Assembly (NCBI RefSeq): GCF_014042365.1
Contig: NZ_JACEZS010000002.1
Coordinates: 248,001-312,000, forward strand
DNA from: Rugamonas fusca
Lineage (GTDB): Bacteria; Pseudomonadota; Gammaproteobacteria; Burkholderiales; Burkholderiaceae_D
Length of the DNA: 64,000 nt
Reading direction: 5' to 3'
Part shown: piece after piece, positions 44,164 through 52,630 of the stretch
Numbering within the stretch: position 1 is the stretch's first letter
Layout of the letters: each line of letters opens with the position of its first letter
The notes under the pieces: model-generated
Database searches by the model: none
Told to the model about the DNA's origin: nothing
The model's input: only the letters and a program-made list of their open reading frames with translations
Made by a program: the position numbers and the translations under genes

Positions 44164-45144
44164 TCAAATCACCTGCAACATGATTTTGCCGACGTGGGTG
44201 CTGCGCTCCATCAGTGCGTGCGCCTCGGCCGCCTGGTCGAGCGGGAACACTTGATAAATGACAGGCTTGATCTTGCCTGCTTCGAACATCGGCCACACGC
44301 GCTGCTTCAACTGGGCCGCGATGGCCGCCTTGAAGGCGACGGAACGGGGCCGCAAGGTGGAGCCCGTGATGGTCAGGCGCCGGCGCAATACCTGCCCCAG
44401 ATCCACCGTGGCCTTGGCGCCACCCAGCAGCGCGATCAGCGAAATGCGGCCATCGTCGGCCAGGCAGGCAATTTCGCGCGGCAGGTAGTCGCCGCCCACC
44501 ATGTCCAGGATCACGTCCACGCCGCGCTCATTGGTGAGCGACTTGGCCAGCGCGGCGAAATCCTCGGTCTTGTAGTTGATGCCGCGCTCGGCGCCCAGTT
44601 GCTCGCAGGCGCGCGCCTTGTCGTCGCTGCCGGCCGTGGCGAACACGCGGTGGCCCATGGCGGCGGCCAGCTGGATGGCCGTCACGCCGATGCCGGACGT
44701 GCCGCCCTGCACCAGCAGCGTCTCGCCGCCGCGCAAGTGGGCGCGGTCGAACACATTACTCCAGACGGTGAAATAGTTTTCCGGCAGCGAGGCGGCTTCC
44801 AGCGCCGACAGGCCGCGCGGCACGGGCAGGCATTGCTGCACGGGCGCCACGCAATACTCGGCGTAACCGCCGCCCTGCACCAGCGCGCACACCATATCGC
44901 CGCGCGTGAAGTCGCTGCCGGCCAGGTCGCCGTCCACGATCTCGCCGGCCACTTCCAGGCCCGGCAGGTCGGAAGCGCCCGGTGGTGGCGCATAACTGCC
45001 CTGGCGCTGGAACACGTCGGGCCGGTTGATGCCAGCCGCATGCACCTTGATCAGCACTTCGCCCGCCTTGACAGCCGGCATGGGACGTTCGCACAGTTTC
45101 AGCACATCGGCCGGGCCCGGCCTGGTGATCTCGATTGCGCGCAT
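44164..45144 (-). CDS. NAD(P)H quinone oxidoreductase, zinc-independent MDR family
   Basis: 326-residue member of the quinone oxidoreductase branch of medium-chain dehydrogenases (PIG3 group). GroES-like N-terminal domain with AGINRPDVFQRQG, then a Rossmann domain with LVQGGTSGIGVTAIQLA. No zinc-binding cysteines, as expected for this branch. It reduces quinones or unsaturated carbonyl compounds with NADPH. Transcribed alone; the upstream region to 45391 contains the direct and inverted repeats listed separately. Confidence 0.93.
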   Translation of the reverse strand: MRAIEITRPGPADVLKLCERPMPAVKAGEVLIKVHAAGINRPDVFQRQGSYAPPPGASDLPGLEVAGEIVDGDLAGSDFTRGDMVCALVQGGGYAEYCVAPVQQCLPVPRGLSALEAASLPENYFTVWSNVFDRAHLRGGETLLVQGGTSGIGVTAIQLAAAMGHRVFATAGSDDKARACEQLGAERGINYKTEDFAALAKSLTNERGVDVILDMVGGDYLPREIACLADDGRISLIALLGGAKATVDLGQVLRRRLTITGSTLRPRSVAFKAAIAAQLKQRVWPMFEAGKIKPVIYQVFPLDQAAEAHALMERSTHVGKIMLQVI

Positions 45145-45215
45145 GACGCTTCCCTCGTGAGTGGAAAGGGAAGATTGTACTTCAGGGCGGCCCCGCGCGC
45201 AGGCCGTTCCAAAAG

Positions 45216-45358
45216 GCGGGGGTCAGGTCCGGCAACACGCCATATTGCCGGCGCGATGCCGGACCTGCCCCCGCCTCGTGCCCCCGCCTCGTGCGCCACG
45301 GTGGCGCGATGCCGGACCTGACCCCGCCTGTGACCCCGCCTCGTTGACCCCGCCTCGC
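45216..45358. repeat. Cluster of inverted and direct repeats (GGGGTCAGGTCCGGCA family)
   Basis: GGGGGTCAGGTCCGGCA (45218-45234) occurs inverted twice, as TGCCGGACCTGCCCCCGCC (45258-45276) and TGCCGGACCTGACCCCGCC (45310-45328), the two being near-direct copies each preceded by GCGCGA. CCCCGCCTCG repeats four more times (around 45270, 45282, 45336, 45349). The patch has no gene and lies between the Sel1 gene's end and the oxidoreductase start. It resembles REP/BIME-type extragenic repeats; related GGGTCAGA..TCTGACCC occurs at 574-597. Confidence 0.6.
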
Positions 45359-45391
45359 TTCAGCCGAGGATCTGTCCCTTCGGCCTCGCCA

Positions 45392-45997
45392 TCAACCACC
45401 TGTGCGCGATTGGCGCGGCAGTGGCGTATTCGGCTTCCACGCGGCCGACAGCGCCTGGCCTTCCTCGATCTGCTCCTGCGTCATGCTGCGCAGCACGGCC
45501 GCGCGCTGTTCGGCCGCGTTCGCGGAGCCACCGGCGGCGGCCAGGTTCCACAGCATGTAGGCGATCACGTTATCCTGCGGCATGCCGCCGATGTGATAGC
45601 GGTACATCAGGCCCAGCACCTGCTGCGCCTCCGCATGCCCCTGCTCGGCCGCCTTGCGGAACCAGACGATGGCTTGCTTGTGGTCCTGGATCACGGCGTT
45701 GCCCGTGTAGTACATGGCGCCCACCACGTACTGCGCGTCGGCCTTACCCTGCAGTGCCGCCTTGCGGTGCCATTCCAGCGCCTGCTTGTAATCCTGCGGC
45801 ACGCCGCGGCCCATGTAGTACATCAAGCCCAGCAGGTGCTCGGCGTCGGCGTTGCCGGCCTTGGCCAGCGGCAGGATCTCGCGGTAGGCGAGCGCGTAGT
45901 TCTTGTTGTTGTAAGCCATGGCGCCATCGGCGAAGCCGGCGTACGCGGCCTGTTGCATGGCCAGCAGCAGACAGAGCGCAAAGAGTATTTTTTTCAT
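45392..45997 (-). CDS. Exported Sel1-repeat protein
   Basis: 201-residue protein with a signal peptide (MKKILFALCLLLAMQQAAYA). Four Sel1-like repeats follow (for example ADAEHLLGLMYYMGRGVPQDY, ADAQYVVGAMYYTG, AEAQQVLGLMYRYHIGG), a TPR-related scaffold used for protein-protein contacts. The start at 45997 is chosen for the signal peptide; an earlier ATG at 46030 would add 11 residues. A C-terminal tail is Arg/Pro-rich. It lies 49 bases after the GIN-domain gene; together they may be an envelope-stress-type pair, though this is speculative. Confidence 0.85.
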   Translation of the reverse strand: MKKILFALCLLLAMQQAAYAGFADGAMAYNNKNYALAYREILPLAKAGNADAEHLLGLMYYMGRGVPQDYKQALEWHRKAALQGKADAQYVVGAMYYTGNAVIQDHKQAIVWFRKAAEQGHAEAQQVLGLMYRYHIGGMPQDNVIAYMLWNLAAAGGSANAAEQRAAVLRSMTQEQIEEGQALSAAWKPNTPLPRQSRTGG

Positions 45998-46046
45998 GTT
46001 GCGTTTGTAAGTGTAAGTCTGACTATTCATCATCGCGCCGCCCGCC

Positions 46047-46811
46047 TTATTTCCAGCTGACCTTGCCCAGGCCATCCACGCTCACGTTGCGGTTGGCCGG
46101 CTTGCCGTACACGGTGACGGAACCGAGGCCGCTCAGGTTGAGCGTGGCGTCGTTGCGGGCCGTGACGGTGGCGTTGCCCAGCCCACTCAAGTCCACCTCC
46201 ACGGCGTCGGCCTGGAACTGCTGCGCGTTCAGGCCGCCCAGCCCGCCCAGCGAGGCACGCAACAACTTGCTGCGCCCGCCCAGCGTGATGTAGCCGGCGC
46301 CATGCATGTCCAGCTCCACCAGATCGTTCTCGCTGACCCACAAATGCATGCTGCCCACGCCACCCAGGTTGGCTTTCAGTTTCTTGTAGTCGCCCGCCAC
46401 CTTCATGGAGCCGGCCCCGTCCAGCGTCAACTCCAGTTCATCGCCCATAAAACCGTTCACTTCCGTCGTGCCCACGCCTTCCGACACCACCTGGCGCAAG
46501 GCCGGCAGCACCAGCTCGGCACGCGCGCCGTTGCGGTTCAGCTTGACGCCGTGGCCTTCCGTATCGAGGTGCAAGGTGTCGCCCGTCTGCGCGGCCGTGA
46601 TCTTCGCCATGGTGCGCTTGTCGGCCACGATGGTCAGCGACGCCTGCGGGCCGCGCGTCAGCTTGAGGTCGAGCACGCCGTCCAGCAACACCCGCACCAC
46701 GCGCCCGTCGATGGGGCGCGACTCGGTGACGTAATCGTCGGCGGCCTGGGCCCGGTTGAACAGCGTACAGAAGGCGGCCAGCAGCAGGCTGACAGGGAGC
46801 AGTTTTTTCAT
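46047..46811 (-). CDS. GIN domain (DUF2807) exported protein
   Basis: 254-residue protein with a signal peptide (residues 1-23, NRAQA). The rest is a DUF2807 right-handed beta-helix of short repeats rich in G (VEVDLSGLGNATV, LNLSGLGSVTVYG, VELDMHGAGYITLGG). Such GIN/head domains are typical of cell-surface or periplasmic adhesion-like proteins but have no assigned enzymatic role. The gene is divergent from the HetC/VWA gene. A 19-bp near-palindrome (46953-46971) sits between them. Confidence 0.88.
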   Translation of the reverse strand: MKKLLPVSLLLAAFCTLFNRAQAADDYVTESRPIDGRVVRVLLDGVLDLKLTRGPQASLTIVADKRTMAKITAAQTGDTLHLDTEGHGVKLNRNGARAELVLPALRQVVSEGVGTTEVNGFMGDELELTLDGAGSMKVAGDYKKLKANLGGVGSMHLWVSENDLVELDMHGAGYITLGGRSKLLRASLGGLGGLNAQQFQADAVEVDLSGLGNATVTARNDATLNLSGLGSVTVYGKPANRNVSVDGLGKVSWK

Positions 46812-47115
46812 TTGATTGGTTTCCTCGCGGATGCGTAGCTCGTGGATGCAGATCGTCGGCCAATGTAGCAGAGGGCGCGACGGGGCGCAGCAGAAAGCGA
46901 CGAACTGCACAAATCGCAGCACAGATTGCCAAATCCGGGCTGCCGCACGCCGCTGTCGGAATTCCTGACAGTGCCACACCCGTCCGGCTGCGCCCCCGGC
47001 CACGCGCACGGGCATGGCCGGGCTCGGCACAGCGCTCGGCACAATATATGCGTGCCCGCCTCCGGGGCCACCCGGCCCGCCCGCAACCTGTCGCACCCCT
47101 AGGAAAGGAGTTGGT
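46812..47115. other. 304-bp divergent promoter region
   Basis: No gene is supported here. It separates the GIN-domain gene and the HetC/VWA gene and must contain both promoters, but I found no convincing -35/-10 pair. It contains the near-palindrome listed next. Confidence 0.4.
46953..46971. promoter_or_regulatory. CTGTCGGAATTCCTGACAG near-palindrome
   Basis: 19-bp dyad with pairing CTGTC/GACAG and GGAATTCC centre, one G-T and one A-C mismatch. Lies in the divergent intergenic region, 142 bases from one ATG and 145 bases from the other, so it could control both genes. Confidence 0.35.
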
Positions 47116-49854
47116 ATGTGCACCGAACAACCGTATCGCCGCCACGTCCCGGGCCGTCCATCCCGGCGCTGGCTGGCACCGTTGCTGGCCGCGCTGGCCC
47201 TGGGCGCCAGCGGCCCCGGCCACGCGTTCTGCCCGAAGAACGGCTTCGTCTGCTTCATCACGTCCAAGTCGGCCGGCAGCCTGACCCACCAGGACATCAC
47301 CCAGCGCGGCATCGAGGAACTCGACAAGCGCTATTTCGCCGTGCCCAAGCTGACCGCTTCCATGCAAAAGGCACTGGACCGCATCATCGAGGCCGACGCC
47401 AAGGTCGATGAGGACCAGACCAGCTCGGCCAAGCACTTCGATGGCGAGAACGCCGTCGGCGCGCAATTGCGCCTGGCCACGCTCAAGCAGAACGTGCTCG
47501 ATGCGCTGCGCAGCGATCCCATCAACGCCGCCGGCGCGCGCGACAACCTGGGCAGCGCCCTGCACACCATCCAGGACTTCTACTCGCACAGCAACTGGGT
47601 CGAAATGGGCAACGGCGGCGCCAATCCCGACGTCGGCCGCCCCACCCCACTGGCCTTCGCCGGCCCCGGCGTGACCACCTGCTCCGGCTACACGGATACG
47701 GGGCTGACCTGCGCCAACTCGTCCAACCTGGTGGGCTCGCTGCTCACCAGCGGCTACTACGGCGGCGAGGACCGGGTCAAGCCGGGCAACTTCAAGTGCA
47801 GCCACGGCGGCCCGCTCGACAAGAGTTCCAAGTCCAGCGACCCGCTCGGCTACTTCCGCGAAGGCATCAACAAGGATACGCTGTACTGCGACATCTCGCC
47901 CCACAGCACCTTCCACAACACGGCCGCCGCCGCCGCCATCGCCGCCACCCAGCAGTTCGTGGAAGACATCAAGGCCGAGATCACGCCAGCCCAGCTCAAG
48001 GCCCTGCTGGGCGCCGGCCCCACGCTGGCATTCGCCATCGACACCACGGGCAGCATGGGCGACATCATCGCCGGCGTGCGCGACTCGGCCATCAGCATCG
48101 TCAACGCCCGCCTGGGCACGGACGAGGAGCCGCTGCAATACGTGCTGGCGCCGTTCAACGACCCGGACACGGGCCCCAACCTGGCCACCAACGACGCCAC
48201 CGCGTTCAAGTCGGCCATCGGCGCGCTGGGCGCGTCCGGCGGCGGCGACTGCCCGGAACTGGCCATGACGGGCATCTACAACGGCCTGTCGCTGGCCGAC
48301 CCCGGCGGCGACCTGTTCATGTACACGGACGCGGCGGCCAAGGATGGCGCGCTGGCCGGCGCCGTGATCGGCCTGGCCAAGAGCAAGGACATCAAGATCT
48401 ACCCCATCCTGTTCGGCAGCTGTTCGCCGATCACGCCCGGCTTCCTGCGGGCGGCCGCCGAAACAGGCGGCCAGGTGTTCTTCCTGTACGGTGGCGAGGC
48501 GGGCGCCGTGACCCAGCTGGCCGACCTGGTGGGCCGCAACAACGCGGTGCAGATCCTGTCCGTGCAGGACCAATTCCCCGTGCACAAGACCTACCCCGTG
48601 CCGGTCGATGCCAGCCTGACGCGGCTCATCGTATCGGTCAGCACGGCCGTGCAGGGCTTGCCGCCGTTCGTCCACCTGGTGCGCCCCGATGGCGCGGTGA
48701 TCGACGCCAGCAAGGCCACGGCCTTCCTGAACCTGAGCAGCGGCGCCATCATCTCGATCGACCATCCGATGCCGGGGCCGTGGCAGCTGACCGTGGGTGA
48801 CACGTCCAGCCTCATGTACGTGAACGTGAGCGGCATCGCCGGCCTCGCGTTCAGTTCGTTCCAGCTGACCCGCTTCGGCGCCCAGCCCCCGCACCAGGGC
48901 TTGCTGGCCATCGATGGCGAACCGGGGCCGGGCCAGTCGCTGTACGCGATGGCGGCGCTGACGGGACTGAGCAGCGCCCCACAATTCCAGTTGCGCAAGA
49001 AGGACTACAGCCTGATCGCCCCGCTGGCGCTGGAACAGGACGCCACCGACGGCGGCAAGTTCTTCGGCCCCATCACCGTGCCCGGCGGCCCGTTCCTGGC
49101 CTACGCCAGCGGCACCGACAGCGCCGGCTATCCGTTCCAGCGCGTCGTCAGCATGATGGTCGCGCCCCAGACCGTGTCGATCAAGCCCCCCGCGCCCCAG
49201 GACCTGCGTCCCGGCATGACGACGGCACTGCTCTACCAGGTGCGCAACGATGGCGCGCCCGCCACCTTCAGCTTCGCGGCCACCGACGACCAGCACTACG
49301 TGGGCAATGTCAGTCCCGCCAGCATCACGCTGGGCGCGGGCGAGACGGGCAATGTGACGGTACAGTTGACACCGCCCGCCAGCGCCCGCATCGGCAGCGC
49401 CGACAACGTGACGGCGACCATCCAGAGCACCACCGACCCCGCCGTGCACAACAGCGCGTCGCTGACCAGCTTCGTGACGGGCGCCGCACAAGTACCGGGC
49501 AAGCCCAATTTCATCGCCGAGATCGTCGGCCAGGAAACGGTGGCGCCGGGCGTGACGGGCATCGACCTGCGCTTCACCAATACGGGCGCCGGCACCGCGC
49601 AGAACATGACGCTGGCCGCGCTGGCCTTGCGCACGCTCAGTGGCACCGGCACGGTGACGCTCAACACGGCGCTGTCGCCCACCCTGCCCTTGGTCACGCC
49701 CAACGTGGACGTGGGCAGCTTCTTCACCGTGCGGCTCACGTTCAACACGCCGGCCGACGTGCAGCGCTTCAGCGTGAGCGAAAGCGGCACCGTGTCCGAT
49801 ATCGCGGGCGTGCCGTACGCGTACGCGCAGGCGCAGGCCGTGATACCGAAGTGA
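47116..49854 (+). CDS. Large exported HetC-like / von Willebrand A domain protein
   Basis: 912-residue protein. A signal peptide (about 1-37, GPGHA) precedes a Het-C-like, mainly helical domain (LTHQDITQRGIEEL..; LGSALHTIQDFYSHSNWVEMG at about 140-165, with the His-rich zinc-type pattern of the phospholipase C/HetC fold). A VWA domain starts near residue 305 with the MIDAS motif DTTGSMG and continues to about 480. Residues 500-912 contain beta-sandwich segments, one resembling an Ig-like or DUF11-like repeat with TVQLTPPASARIGSADNV. Domain order resembles VWA7-type proteins. AAAGGAG precedes the ATG. Role unknown; surface adhesion or metal-dependent interaction is plausible. Confidence 0.85.
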   Translation: MCTEQPYRRHVPGRPSRRWLAPLLAALALGASGPGHAFCPKNGFVCFITSKSAGSLTHQDITQRGIEELDKRYFAVPKLTASMQKALDRIIEADAKVDEDQTSSAKHFDGENAVGAQLRLATLKQNVLDALRSDPINAAGARDNLGSALHTIQDFYSHSNWVEMGNGGANPDVGRPTPLAFAGPGVTTCSGYTDTGLTCANSSNLVGSLLTSGYYGGEDRVKPGNFKCSHGGPLDKSSKSSDPLGYFREGINKDTLYCDISPHSTFHNTAAAAAIAATQQFVEDIKAEITPAQLKALLGAGPTLAFAIDTTGSMGDIIAGVRDSAISIVNARLGTDEEPLQYVLAPFNDPDTGPNLATNDATAFKSAIGALGASGGGDCPELAMTGIYNGLSLADPGGDLFMYTDAAAKDGALAGAVIGLAKSKDIKIYPILFGSCSPITPGFLRAAAETGGQVFFLYGGEAGAVTQLADLVGRNNAVQILSVQDQFPVHKTYPVPVDASLTRLIVSVSTAVQGLPPFVHLVRPDGAVIDASKATAFLNLSSGAIISIDHPMPGPWQLTVGDTSSLMYVNVSGIAGLAFSSFQLTRFGAQPPHQGLLAIDGEPGPGQSLYAMAALTGLSSAPQFQLRKKDYSLIAPLALEQDATDGGKFFGPITVPGGPFLAYASGTDSAGYPFQRVVSMMVAPQTVSIKPPAPQDLRPGMTTALLYQVRNDGAPATFSFAATDDQHYVGNVSPASITLGAGETGNVTVQLTPPASARIGSADNVTATIQSTTDPAVHNSASLTSFVTGAAQVPGKPNFIAEIVGQETVAPGVTGIDLRFTNTGAGTAQNMTLAALALRTLSGTGTVTLNTALSPTLPLVTPNVDVGSFFTVRLTFNTPADVQRFSVSESGTVSDIAGVPYAYAQAQAVIPK

Positions 49855-49885
49855 AGCCCCCCAACCTGCAAGCACGGAGACACTG

Positions 49886-50485
49886 ATGAAACTGACTTCC
49901 TTTTGCGCACTGACCGGCCTGCTGGCCGGCCTGCTGCTGGCGCCGGCCGCGCGCGCCACACCGTTCACCTTCACCTTCAGCGCCACGCCGCCGGGCGGCG
50001 CCATCACCGGCCAGCCGGGGCAACTGACGGGCTGGGGCTACGACATCGGCAACACCGACACGGTGGACTGGTTCGTGCCAACCGAACTGAGCGCTTCGTC
50101 GTTCAGCATCGGCACGCCGGACGCCAGCTATTTCGACTTCCCCATCCTGGCGCCAGGCACGCGCGCATCGCGTGCGTTCGACGCGGCCACCATCGCCGGC
50201 CTGTACGGGGTCCAGGTCTTCGCCTTCGCCACGCCGGGCCAGAGCGACAGCGGCGTGTTCACGCTGTCGGGCGAGTGGTGGGATGGTGATCCGCTGGCTG
50301 GCGGCCGCCTGATCCAGACCTCCGATCCGGTCACGACACCATTCGCGCTGCAAGTGCCCGGCGCGCCAACCTTGCCGGTGCCGGCCACGGCCCTGTTGTT
50401 GGCGGCCGGCCTGGGGCTAATGGGGAGTTGGGGAAGATGGGGACGCTGGCAACGGGTGTACCAGCGCAGCGGCCAGCAACGCTAG
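49886..50485 (+). CDS. PEP-CTERM-like sorting-signal protein
   Basis: 199-residue exported protein: signal peptide (1-25, ARAT), a beta-rich core with conserved YDIGNTDTVDWFVP and WWDGDP, and a C-terminal tail of VPATALLLAAGLGLMG followed by basic residues. This tail follows the VPxPA, hydrophobic, Arg-rich pattern of exosortase substrates in Oxalobacteraceae, although the PEP motif itself is replaced by LPVPA. The gene starts 31 bases after the VWA gene and probably shares its transcript. Its last 69 bases overlap the convergent gene on the other strand. Confidence 0.8.
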   Translation: MKLTSFCALTGLLAGLLLAPAARATPFTFTFSATPPGGAITGQPGQLTGWGYDIGNTDTVDWFVPTELSASSFSIGTPDASYFDFPILAPGTRASRAFDAATIAGLYGVQVFAFATPGQSDSGVFTLSGEWWDGDPLAGGRLIQTSDPVTTPFALQVPGAPTLPVPATALLLAAGLGLMGSWGRWGRWQRVYQRSGQQR

Positions 50486-51049
50486 CAGGTCGGCGCTGGC
50501 CTGCGGTGCCGGCGCGGCCGGGCGGATGTCGAGGTAGAAGCCGGGACCGGTGCGCCCCAGCAAGTCGAGCTTCTTGCCATGGAGCTCGGTGGGGCGCACT
50601 TGCAGCACCGTGAGCCGGGTCCGCCCCGCGCCCTGCTCTTGCAGATGGACGATGAACTGGCAGGAGAACGGCGCCCCGCCCGCGTCCCAGTAGTAATCGG
50701 CATCGGGCACGATCAGCACGTCGTGGCGGCGCGCGTCGGCTGGCAATTGCAGCCAGCGCGCCAACTCCGGCGTGGGCGACAGCGCCAGATCCGTGTCCGG
50801 CGGGAACAACGGCGCGCCGAACGGCAGCGTCATGTGGTAGCGGCGATGGGCTTCACCAGCGGGCGCCAGACGCTGCATGGCGCGCAGCACCAGTTGCTGG
50901 ACCTGGGCCGGCGCCTGCCCGACGACGATCGCATCTTGCTGCGCGCCCCGCGCCAGCGGCGACGCGCAGGCCAGCGCCAGCAACAGGGCGCAACACCTGG
51001 CCGCCACGCTGGCGAACCCATCCTTCATCGCGTGAACGAACCGTCTCAT
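50417..51049 (-). CDS. Exported protein of unknown function, 210 residues
   Basis: Signal peptide (about 1-35, CASPLARGA) followed by a soluble domain with ARWLQLPADARRHDVLIVPDADYYWDAGG (quoted in part) and a beta-rich centre (CQFIVHLQEQGAGRTRLTVLQV). I recognise no family. AAGGGGG precedes the ATG at 51049. The 3' end overlaps the PEP-CTERM-like gene by 69 bases in antisense. The two transcripts would be complementary there, so one of them may be misassigned at its end; codon quality supports both. Confidence 0.6.
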   Translation of the reverse strand: MRRFVHAMKDGFASVAARCCALLLALACASPLARGAQQDAIVVGQAPAQVQQLVLRAMQRLAPAGEAHRRYHMTLPFGAPLFPPDTDLALSPTPELARWLQLPADARRHDVLIVPDADYYWDAGGAPFSCQFIVHLQEQGAGRTRLTVLQVRPTELHGKKLDLLGRTGPGFYLDIRPAAPAPQASADLLALLAAALVHPLPASPSSPTPH

Positions 51050-51145
51050 AGCGCCCCCTTCGACCATGCTACCAAGGCGCACGCGCCATGTCGATGGCGA
51101 CGCATCAGCGGGACACAAGGGCCGGGGGCCACCCGCCAAACGAGC

Positions 51146-52630
51146 TCAGCTATCAAGCGGCGTGAAGGCCGCGCCGGGCAGCACGATGGTGGCACGGAAG
51201 CCGCCTTCGGGGTGATTGTCGAGCAGCAGTTCGCCGCCGTGCGCCTGCACGATGCCGCGCGCGATGCCCAGCCCCAGGCCCATGCCGCTGCTGTTTTGCT
51301 CGCGGCCATGTTCGAGCCGCACGTACGGCTCGGCCAGGCTCGCGAGCGCCTCGGGCGGCACGCCGGGCCCATGGTCGCGGATCACGATGGCGATGTTGGT
51401 GCCGCGCGGCTCCACCGCCAGCTCCACCTGTTTGCCGTAATGCATGGCGTTGTTGAGCAGGTTGCCGATGGCGCGCTTGAGCGCCAGCGGCTTGGCCGCC
51501 ACGCTCAGGCCCGAGGCGGTGAACGACACTTGATGGCCGGCCAGGCGCGCATCGCGCACCATGCGGCCGAGCAAGGCGTCGAGCCGGATCTCGGTAGGGT
51601 TCTCGTGGATGTCGCTATCTTTGACAGTCTGCAGCGCGCCCTTGACCATCATTTCCAGCTCGTCCAGGTCTTCGTGGAATTCGTCGCGCAACTGTTCATC
51701 GTCGAGCAATTCCGTGCGCAGCTTCAGGCGCATGATGGGCGTGCGCAGGTCGTGCGAGATGGAGACGAACAGCCGCTCGCGGTCCGCGATGTAGCGGTTG
51801 ATGCGTTCGCGCATGGCGCTGAACGCGCGCACCGTGTTGACGAATTCGCGGCTGCCCGTCTCCGGCAATTCCGGCATCCGTTCGCCGTTGCCGAAGGCGG
51901 TGGCCGCTTCCGACAAGGCCGCCAGCGGCCGCGTGGTCCAGCGCACCACGAGAATGCACAGCAACAGCACGGCGCCCAGCGACAACGCCTGCAGCAACAC
52001 GCGGTCGCGCGTGAGCGGGTTGCCGCTGTCGAGGAAATACGGATTGGGCATCAGCGTGGCCAGGTACAGCCAGTTGCCCGGCCCCATCTCGGCCTGGATC
52101 AGCAGGATGGGCGCCGGCGCCGGCTTGGTCAGCACCACGTTCTGCACCCAGCCTTCGGGCATGTCGTTGAGCGTGGTGCCGTCGTCGCTGACGGGCAGGT
52201 GGTCGGGCCAGGCGAAATCGATGCGCAGCTTGCTCAGGTTGGGCACGTCCTCCTTGAGCGTGGTGCGCACTTGCGCCTTGGCCACCTCGGCCAAGGCCTG
52301 TTCGCCGATGCCGGGTATCTCCACCGGCGCCCGGTTGACGTTGACGAGAAAGCGCGTGCCGCCCATCTCGCGGAATTGCTGGATGATGAGCGGCCGGTAA
52401 TTGGCTGGGAGGCTCAGGAAGAAGCGCACCACCTTCGATGCGCTGTGGGCCAGGTGCTGGGTAGCGGTGCGCACTTCCACTTCCGCTTCCGCGTGGCGCT
52501 GGGTAGCCCACAGCCAGTTGCCGGCCAGCTGGGTCAGCAGCACGCCCGCCACCATCACCACCACCAGCCGGCCCAGCAGCGAGGGCGGCAGGACGCGCGC
52601 CAGCCAGCGGCCCGGACGCAGCTTAGACAT
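51146..52630 (-). CDS. Sensor histidine kinase of the sugar-sensing system
   Basis: 494-residue membrane kinase. Two helices (about 20-45 and 205-225) enclose a periplasmic domain of roughly 150 residues; HAMP (about 225-280), HisKA with His293 in SISHDLRTP, and an HATPase_c domain (NLLNNAMHYG, DHGPGVPPE, GMGLGLGIA) follow. The start at 52630 overlaps the regulator stop by 8 bases. It belongs to a minus-strand operon of binding protein, OmpR-type regulator and kinase, which faces the porin/ABC genes. The periplasmic domain probably contacts the liganded binding protein. Confidence 0.92.
   Translation of the reverse strand: MSKLRPGRWLARVLPPSLLGRLVVVMVAGVLLTQLAGNWLWATQRHAEAEVEVRTATQHLAHSASKVVRFFLSLPANYRPLIIQQFREMGGTRFLVNVNRAPVEIPGIGEQALAEVAKAQVRTTLKEDVPNLSKLRIDFAWPDHLPVSDDGTTLNDMPEGWVQNVVLTKPAPAPILLIQAEMGPGNWLYLATLMPNPYFLDSGNPLTRDRVLLQALSLGAVLLLCILVVRWTTRPLAALSEAATAFGNGERMPELPETGSREFVNTVRAFSAMRERINRYIADRERLFVSISHDLRTPIMRLKLRTELLDDEQLRDEFHEDLDELEMMVKGALQTVKDSDIHENPTEIRLDALLGRMVRDARLAGHQVSFTASGLSVAAKPLALKRAIGNLLNNAMHYGKQVELAVEPRGTNIAIVIRDHGPGVPPEALASLAEPYVRLEHGREQNSSGMGLGLGIARGIVQAHGGELLLDNHPEGGFRATIVLPGAAFTPLDS

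Noticed and set aside
45216..45358. CRISPR-like array from the GCCGGACCTGCCCCCGCC repeats
   Set aside because: Only three copies, one of them inverted, with spacers of unequal length and no cas genes; fits extragenic repeats better.
46438..50007. 1189-codon minus-strand frame antisense to the HetC/VWA gene
   Set aside because: It is the mirror of a gene with a signal peptide, a MIDAS motif and a strong ribosome site; the antisense frame has none of these.
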